Positions 31,342 through 36,357 of a stretch of 36,357 nt of DNA are shown here, one piece after another. The translations under genes were made by a program, and so were the position numbers. Origin of the DNA: Bryobacterales bacterium (GTDB lineage: Bacteria > Acidobacteriota > Terriglobia > Bryobacterales > Bryobacteraceae); the NCBI GenBank assembly GCA_025463005.1, contig JAOAPR010000215.1, positions 1 to 36,357 on the forward strand, read 5' to 3'. The notes below the pieces were generated by a model. The model saw only the letters and a program-made list of their open reading frames with translations. It was not told where the DNA came from and did not search any database. Every line of letters begins with the position of its first letter. Position 1 is the first letter of the stretch.

Positions 31342-32223
31342 ATGTCGTCCTATTCGGAGGAGCTTCTAGCACGGCAAAACCAGGACGGCGGGTGGAGTTA
31401 CGGGAGGGTTGGGAGCTCTTGGACCGAACCGACCTGTTACGCTCTGCTGGCGCTGGCCGCGGGAGAAGTGTATCCATCTGGATCTCCCCCCGCGGTTGAA
31501 GCTGCCCGGCGCGGGGTCCAGTGGTTGTCTTCCCGGCAAAGGCAGGACGGCGGATGGGCTCCTCGCGAGAGTGTGGACGAAAGCACCTGGGTCACAGCGC
31601 TGGTGCTCCTGCTACCGCCTGAACAGGCAGCGGCCGTGGACCGAGCTCGGGCCTCCCGTTGGCTGTTAGAGCAAACCGGACGCGAATCCGGCTGGATCTT
31701 CCGGTTACGGCTTCGCTTGCTGGGGGTGCGGCCGGACCCCACCGAGCAGTTCGAGGGCTGGCCCTGGTACCCAGGAACTGCGGCATGGGTATCCCCGACC
31801 GCCTTGACTTTGCTGGCGCTCCAAAAGTTTAACCACTCCGCCGGGGATCCTCTGGTCCAGAAACGACTGGAGGAAGGAAGCTCATTCCTTCTGGCGAGAC
31901 GCTGCCGGGACGGCGGGTGGAATCATGGGTCGACCAGTGCGCTTGGCTATGATTCTGATTCTTACCCGGAGACGACCGGTTTGGCGCTTCTCGCTTTGCA
32001 CGGAACAGCCGAGTCCCAGATGGGCACTGCCCTCGAGGTGGCCGAACGGCATCTCCGTGAATCCCGGTCTCTCGAAGCCACTAGCTGGCTCGCTCTCGGA
32101 TTGCTGGCTCACGGGAGATCTCCGTCGGTCGGATCTGTTATGCCCCACCAAGGAACTGTAGCTGTCTCAGTGGCCGCGCTGGCCGAAGCGGCGCGCCGGG
32201 GGAGGAACCTGTTTGTCGGCTAG
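31342..32223 (+). CDS. Prenyltransferase/squalene-cyclase repeat protein
   Basis: 293 residues from an ATG without a clear ribosome-binding site. It has at least three QW-like repeats: RQNQDGGWSYG (11-21), RQRQDGGWAP (64-73) and RRCRDGGWNHG (about 188-198), on an alpha-alpha barrel pattern like that of squalene-hopene cyclases. At fewer than 300 residues it is about half of a cyclase and lacks the DxDD catalytic motif, so it is probably not an active terpene cyclase; such short members are of unknown function. No signal peptide is seen. The end overlaps the DUF362 gene by 11 bases, so the two are co-translated. Confidence 0.75.
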   Translation: MSSYSEELLARQNQDGGWSYGRVGSSWTEPTCYALLALAAGEVYPSGSPPAVEAARRGVQWLSSRQRQDGGWAPRESVDESTWVTALVLLLPPEQAAAVDRARASRWLLEQTGRESGWIFRLRLRLLGVRPDPTEQFEGWPWYPGTAAWVSPTALTLLALQKFNHSAGDPLVQKRLEEGSSFLLARRCRDGGWNHGSTSALGYDSDSYPETTGLALLALHGTAESQMGTALEVAERHLRESRSLEATSWLALGLLAHGRSPSVGSVMPHQGTVAVSVAALAEAARRGRNLFVG

Positions 32224-33193
32224 CGTCGACCTAACACGACGGCAGTGGGTCGCCGGAGCTGCCGGAACGGCCGTCCTAGCCGGCTGCGGCCGCACACCGG
32301 CGAAGCTTGCTCCGGTTTCAATTATGCGCGCGGCGGCGTATTCGGAAGATCTGTACGCTCTAATGCAGAGCATCATCGCCGAGCACCGCTTAGATGTCCG
32401 CGGAAAACGGGTCGTTCTCAAGCCCAACCTGGTAGAATTCGACCAGAACACGGTCATCAACACCCACCCGAAGATGGTCCACGCGGCGCTCGAAGCCTTT
32501 CGGGCCGCCGGTGCTGCCGATGTGAGGGTCGCAGAGGGTCCCGGGCATCGTCGGGTGACTTTGGATCTGGCAGACTCGGCAGGGTATTTTTCTATCGTTC
32601 CGCAGTTTGAATCGTTCTTCACGGATCTCAATCTGGACGAAGTAACGCGGGTGAATTTGGCCCGGCCCCAGTCGAAATTGCGATCGCTCTACCTGCCTAA
32701 CACGGTGCTGGGGTGCGACCTGCTGGTATCCATGCCCAAGATGAAGGCACATCATTGGGTCGGCGCTACGCTGAGCATGAAAAATCTGTTCGGGCTGGTA
32801 CCGGGCGGCGTATACGGATGGCCCAAGAATGTGTTGCATTGGGCGGGTATCAACGAAAGCATCGCCGATCTGCACTCGCTGTTTCCTCGAACCTTTTCCA
32901 TCGTGGACGGAATCGTGGGGATGGAGGGCAACGGACCGATTCAGGGCACGCCGCGGCCCGTCGGAGTGGTCGTGGCCGGCGCCGATCCAGTAGCCGTGGA
33001 TGCTACTTGTTGCCGGATCATGCACATCGATCCACGGCGGGTGGGATATTTGACCATGGCAGCCGGCGAGGAACAGTTAGCTGAGAACTTGATTCCGCAA
33101 GCGGGAGAAAAGATCGCCTCAGTGGCGACCCGCTTCGCCCTGTTACCGGCGTTAGAATCTTTCCGTCTGACCGGTTCGGCGGACGGATCGTAA
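32213..33193 (+). CDS. DUF362 protein with Tat signal and lipobox
   Basis: 326 residues from a TTG, with GGAGG 7 bases upstream inside the previous gene. The N-terminus TRRQWVAGAAGTAVLAGCG has a twin arginine, a short hydrophobic stretch and an LAGC lipobox (Cys about 26), so the protein may be exported folded by Tat and lipid-anchored. The body follows DUF362: VVLKPNLVEFD, then LLVSMPKMKAHHWVGATLSMKNLFGLVPG and IVDGIVGMEGNGPIQGTPRPVGVVVAGADPVAVDATCCRIM. The ferredoxin-like 4Fe-4S domain found in other members is absent. Substrate is unknown. Confidence 0.85.
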   Translation: MSASVDLTRRQWVAGAAGTAVLAGCGRTPAKLAPVSIMRAAAYSEDLYALMQSIIAEHRLDVRGKRVVLKPNLVEFDQNTVINTHPKMVHAALEAFRAAGAADVRVAEGPGHRRVTLDLADSAGYFSIVPQFESFFTDLNLDEVTRVNLARPQSKLRSLYLPNTVLGCDLLVSMPKMKAHHWVGATLSMKNLFGLVPGGVYGWPKNVLHWAGINESIADLHSLFPRTFSIVDGIVGMEGNGPIQGTPRPVGVVVAGADPVAVDATCCRIMHIDPRRVGYLTMAAGEEQLAENLIPQAGEKIASVATRFALLPALESFRLTGSADGS

Positions 33194-33202
33194 GCCCGCG
33201 GC

Positions 33203-34768
33203 ATGGCCGCGACATCGGAGGCCGCAGCGTTGGAAAGCTCGATACCGTCGAGCGGTCGCACGGGGCCGTCTTCACCTCATTTCTCTCGCGCCCTAGAGGT
33301 GCTGATCATGGTCGCGATCTCTGCGGCCCTCTTGATCCCGTGTGTCTGGCAGGAGAGGATCCAGGCCGGAGACCTTTCAAGCCACGTCTACAATGCGTGG
33401 CTCGCCGGTCAGGTCGACTCGGGCCTCGTGAAAGGGTTGACGGTAACCCCCCTTTGGACCAACGTTCTAACGGATTGGGCCCTACAGCGGCTGCTGTACA
33501 CCGCCGGTCCCGTGGCTGCCGAAAGAATGGTGTCGGGAGTGGCCGTTTTGATCTTTTTCTGGGGTGCGTTCTTTGCGGTCGACGCGTCCACTGGCCGGCG
33601 GCCCTGGTTATTCGCGCCGTTATTGGCCATGCTCAGCTACGGGCTGATATTTCATTTGGGATTCCTGAATTTCTACTTATCGGCGGGTTTCTGTTTCTGG
33701 ATTCTGGGGCTGCTATGGCGCCCTTCTCGTGCGCGCGCACTGGCGGCGATCCCGCTGGTCATTTTAGCTTGGCTGGCGCACGCGCTTCCTGTGATCTGGG
33801 TGGGATCCGTACTGGCGTACCTGTATATCGTTCGAAGGATCCCGACGCCCTGGCGGATAGCCGCCCCGGTGGGAGGTGTGGCATTGATCGCGGCTCTGCA
33901 ATCCATTCTGATGAGCCGCTATCTGTACCGCTGGTCGCTGGACCAAGCCCTCAGTCTCAGCGGCATCGCCGGAATAACAGGCGTGGAGCAGATCTGGCTT
34001 TATGACGTCAAATACCTGGTTCTGAGCGCAGCCATATTGATTGTGCTGCTGGCCCTCTTTCTCGAGCGGATCGACCAGGGCGATCTGCTTAATGACCCGG
34101 TCGGCCAGATCTGGAGCCTGCACGTGGTCGCGCTGGTGCTGATGCCTTCAGCGATCCAGTTGCCGCAGTATAAGCACGTGTTCGCTTACATTCCCCAGCG
34201 GCTCTCACTGCTAACCGCTCTCTTCTTCATCATCATGGTCGGACGGGCGCGTCACGGGCGAGGGATCACCCGGCTCACCGGTCTGGTCGCCACGGTGTTC
34301 TTCACGTGTCTGTATTTGGACGGCCTAGCCTTCAATCGGACAGAGAGCGAAGTGGCTAGTCTGGTGCAGAACCTCCCTCGGGGGCAACGAGTAGTGGCGG
34401 CGATTTCGGACTCCGGCGCCCGTCTCAATGCGATGCTCCACGTAGCCGATCGGGCCTGCATCGGACGCTGTTTTAGTTATGGAAACTACGAGCCGGCGAC
34501 CGCACAATTCCGAATTCGAATTACAGGCCCGAATGGAGTGGTGGCTCCGGATATGAAGGTGGTTCAGGAAATTGAGGAAGGGCAGCACATTGTTACCGCG
34601 GCAGAAGAACCGCTATATTCGGTTTGCCCATTGGCGGCCGATCCGAACCGTTTCTATCTCCGCCTGCTGCACGCGGGGGAACAGACCTGCGCGTTTTCCC
34701 AGGCGATCTCCGTTCGAGTGTGGGCCGCGGGCTTGCCGAGCGCGCTGGCCGGCTCCGGGCCCAACTAG
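33203..34768 (+). CDS. Multi-pass GT-C-like membrane protein
   Basis: 521 residues, 9 bases after the DUF362 gene. A hydrophilic N-terminus of about 30 residues is followed by some ten membrane helices to residue 380 and a soluble C-terminal domain. QAGDLSSHVYNAWLAGQV (about 53-70) is an acidic periplasmic loop placed where GT-C glycosyltransferases have their catalytic Asp, but no family signature is certain. The C-terminal domain has several Cys (ADRACIGRCFSYGNYE, VCPLAADP, EQTCAFSQ). It is the third gene of the unit with the cyclase-like and DUF362 genes. It converges on the DUF5658-like gene with a 4-base overlap. Confidence 0.65.
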   Translation: MAATSEAAALESSIPSSGRTGPSSPHFSRALEVLIMVAISAALLIPCVWQERIQAGDLSSHVYNAWLAGQVDSGLVKGLTVTPLWTNVLTDWALQRLLYTAGPVAAERMVSGVAVLIFFWGAFFAVDASTGRRPWLFAPLLAMLSYGLIFHLGFLNFYLSAGFCFWILGLLWRPSRARALAAIPLVILAWLAHALPVIWVGSVLAYLYIVRRIPTPWRIAAPVGGVALIAALQSILMSRYLYRWSLDQALSLSGIAGITGVEQIWLYDVKYLVLSAAILIVLLALFLERIDQGDLLNDPVGQIWSLHVVALVLMPSAIQLPQYKHVFAYIPQRLSLLTALFFIIMVGRARHGRGITRLTGLVATVFFTCLYLDGLAFNRTESEVASLVQNLPRGQRVVAAISDSGARLNAMLHVADRACIGRCFSYGNYEPATAQFRIRITGPNGVVAPDMKVVQEIEEGQHIVTAAEEPLYSVCPLAADPNRFYLRLLHAGEQTCAFSQAISVRVWAAGLPSALAGSGPN

Positions 34769-35043
34769 CGCGACAAAATCAGCGCCAGATTCCAGATCAC
34801 CAAGGCGGCGTACCAGTAGTTGATCAGGCGGATCACATGCAGCCGCCCGCTCCAAACACATACGGCTCCCAGGCCCAATGCCAGCACCTTGGAGCCAAGC
34901 ACGGCGGCCATCGGTCCAAGGCCCATCAGCATGCGAATAAAGGGACTCGCCTCAGAGAGCCGGATACGGAATCCCAGCCAGGTAGTCAAGACATCTAGAA
35001 CTTGGAGGTAGAGAAAGACTTGCAGGCTAAGAGACCAGTCCAT
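34765..35043 (-). CDS. Small DUF5658-like membrane protein
   Basis: 92 residues from the ATG at 35043. The frame is open to 35226, but the extra residues are basic and shadow the cpaA end, and no start there has a better ribosome-binding site, so the start is uncertain. LQVLDVLTTWLGFRIRLSEASPFIR is typical of DUF5658-type proteins, with three hydrophobic segments in total. Function is unknown. It follows cpaA after 97 bases on the same strand. Confidence 0.7.
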   Translation of the reverse strand: MDWSLSLQVFLYLQVLDVLTTWLGFRIRLSEASPFIRMLMGLGPMAAVLGSKVLALGLGAVCVWSGRLHVIRLINYWYAALVIWNLALILSR

Positions 35044-35140
35044 CGGACTGGTTGCGGTGGCGGTTCTTAGTAGTGTCGTCACGCTAAGATCATCGGCAAT
35101 TTTGCCGCCAACCGTTAGGATTCTTTTCGGCAGAGGAAAT

Positions 35141-35689
35141 TTACGGCCAAATCGCCTTCGCGACCAGGAATCCTGTGGCGCCAACGGCAATAACGACACC
35201 ATGAGGCAGGCGGACGCCCTTGTCACTGCTGACGTCGAGCTCAGGGTTGTTAGCGTAGGGCGCCTGCCGATAGCGGATGCTGATCAGAATCATCCACAGG
35301 TTTTGGAGCGTACGGCGCACGCGGCCCTTGTTGAGCACCACGATGATGGCCGTAAGGCCGCCCAGCACGGCTGTGAAGAAGAGGATCCAGAGCCACAGCG
35401 CGGGTCCCACGATGGCACCCACGGCTGCCATGAGTTTCACGTCGCCCGCGCCCATCCCCCGCAAAAGATAGAGCGGGAAATAAACAAGGAATGCGAGGCC
35501 GAGGCCTTTGAGCGAAAATAGCAGCCCGGTGGTCGCTGATGGATTGTCGTAGGTGAGAAATACATTCATGGCAGTCCCGGCTAAGAGTCCGGCCAGCACC
35601 AGCCAGTTCGGGATACGACGCTCTCGATAATCGAACACTGCGGCCGGCAGGACCAGCAACATCAGCAGAACCTGAGTGACGGGAGGCAT
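35141..35689 (-). CDS. cpaA: Prepilin peptidase CpaA/TadV (A24 family)
   Basis: 182 residues with about five hydrophobic helices. This aspartic peptidase cuts the leader after Gly in Flp and TadE-type precursors. Both catalytic Asp are seen: Asp20 (VFDYRERRIPN) and Asp83 in GMGAGDVKLMAAVG. The N-terminal Cys-rich methyltransferase domain of PilD is missing, as in other CpaA. It lies on the strand opposite to the pilus operon, 11 bases after the J-domain gene. No Shine-Dalgarno sequence is seen, so coupling to that gene is likely. Confidence 0.92.
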   Translation of the reverse strand: MPPVTQVLLMLLVLPAAVFDYRERRIPNWLVLAGLLAGTAMNVFLTYDNPSATTGLLFSLKGLGLAFLVYFPLYLLRGMGAGDVKLMAAVGAIVGPALWLWILFFTAVLGGLTAIIVVLNKGRVRRTLQNLWMILISIRYRQAPYANNPELDVSSDKGVRLPHGVVIAVGATGFLVAKAIWP

Positions 35690-35700
35690 TGGGGGAAGCT

Positions 35701-36294
35701 TTATCCTTGCTCAGGCTCCCGGGAAGCCGTGCGCGTGACGCCGTTCTCGGCGGCTTTTAAGAGGCGATGAAGCAACTTGTTAGAAGGCAGGTGCGACTCG
35801 ACGTAGTCAACCCCCTCGCCGGTGATCACGTAATCGCTTGCTTCGTCCTGGCGGACGCAGTTGTGTTCCCGGAGATACCACATCGTGAACATCAGGTGTT
35901 CGCGGGGAACCGACATCATGGACTCGAACTCGAGCAGCGACAGGCCGGGGTCATCCGGATTGCTGCGGCGGCGGTTGTACAAAAGGCATAGAATCCCCAT
36001 GCGCCGGTTGGCTTCGCCTTCGACACCGATGCTGAACTCCTTGAGCTCGAAAAGCTCGATGGGGGCTGTGTTGCGCTGCTCATAGAGCGCGTCGTATTCC
36101 ACGCGCAGAGTGGGGTTCGTTAGCGTTTCGAAGGCCCGTTTGAGAGCCAGGAACTTATCCAAATCTCCGGTTTCGGTGTTGTCGGGGTGATGACGGGCCG
36201 CCAGCAGCTTGTATACGCGCTGGATGGTTTCAAGCTCCGCATTGGGGCTGATCTGGAGCAGTTCGTAGTAGTCGGTAAATCCGGTGTCGGGCAT
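35701..36294 (-). CDS. J-domain protein with winged-helix-like C-terminus
   Basis: 197 residues. The J domain (about 7-72: DYYELLQISPNAELETIQRVYKLLAARHHPDN ... FETLTNPTLRVEYDAL) has the HPD motif at 36-38, which stimulates the ATPase of DnaK. Gly/Phe and zinc-finger regions of DnaJ are missing. Residues about 92-180 look like a winged-helix domain (NRRMGILCLLYNRRR, LSLLEFESMMSVPREHLMFTMWYLREHNCVRQDEASDYVITGEGVDYVE). It may recruit DnaK to a specific client or DNA-bound partner. It is first in the unit with cpaA. The 63 bases upstream to the window end hold no gene. Confidence 0.85.
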   Translation of the reverse strand: MPDTGFTDYYELLQISPNAELETIQRVYKLLAARHHPDNTETGDLDKFLALKRAFETLTNPTLRVEYDALYEQRNTAPIELFELKEFSIGVEGEANRRMGILCLLYNRRRSNPDDPGLSLLEFESMMSVPREHLMFTMWYLREHNCVRQDEASDYVITGEGVDYVESHLPSNKLLHRLLKAAENGVTRTASREPEQG

Positions 36295-36357
36295 GCGGCT
36301 TGTTCTTCTGATGGTAACTGACCGTGATTGTTCCCGCTCTATCGTGGTTCGGCAAAG

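Noticed and set aside
1-36357. tRNA genes, CRISPR arrays, insertion sequences and attachment sites
   Set aside because: I looked for tRNA T-loops, regularly spaced repeats, transposase motifs and flanking repeats and found none; XerC is a housekeeping type.

Overview
The window is a stretch of bacterial chromosome with high GC (roughly 60% by eye), dense genes and short gaps. The gene families fit the Acidobacteriota, most likely a Solibacter/Bryobacter-like member: a compact penicillin-acylase-family protein, a proline-rich TonB-like transducer, an N-terminally short methylmalonyl-CoA mutase subunit, a GT87-like membrane enzyme and a full Tad pilus operon. This assignment is inference from family resemblance. 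I see no insertion sequence, prophage, CRISPR array, tRNA or rRNA.

Left part (1-17.7 kb): mostly housekeeping genes. It opens with elongation factor P (its start codon is cut by the window edge), facing a response regulator fused to a PP2C phosphatase. A minus-strand run follows, read from high to low coordinates: a small membrane protein, methylmalonyl-CoA mutase, trmFO and xerC (the last three overlap at their ends), then the frameshifted remnant of a nucleotidyltransferase-like gene. Next on the plus strand come an acidic hypothetical protein, a compact penicillin-acylase-like Ntn hydrolase and a protein with a PD-(D/E)XK-like C-terminus. Divergent from each other are a GT87-like membrane protein (minus) and a DUF697-like protein (plus); the latter is followed by an FAD-linked oxidase, greA and a CDP-alcohol phosphatidyltransferase. 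A minus-strand unit of a degenerate NarL-type regulator, a TonB-like protein and an MmgE/PrpD protein ends this half.

Centre (17.75-31.3 kb): a divergent regulatory gap of about 325 bp, then the Tad (tight adherence) pilus operon. Its order is PilZ-like protein, two TadE-type pseudopilins, TadG-like protein, a multi-pass GT-C-type putative glycosyltransferase, three Flp pilins, CpaB, secretin CpaC, CpaE/TadZ, ATPase CpaF/TadA, TadB, TadC and a 32-residue membrane microprotein. The first two Flp pilins share 59 identical residues but differ in 19 synonymous codons. The spacers after flp1 and flp2 carry related, hairpin-rich elements whose main stem is kept by G-U wobbles. These spacers are the best candidates here for something undescribed.

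Right part (31.3-36.36 kb): a squalene-cyclase-like repeat protein, a Tat-type DUF362 lipoprotein and a GT-C-like membrane protein continue on the plus strand. Convergent to them is a minus-strand unit of a J-domain/winged-helix protein, the prepilin peptidase CpaA and a DUF5658-like membrane protein. CpaA supplies the peptidase needed to mature the Flp and TadE proteins, so the pilus system appears complete within the window.
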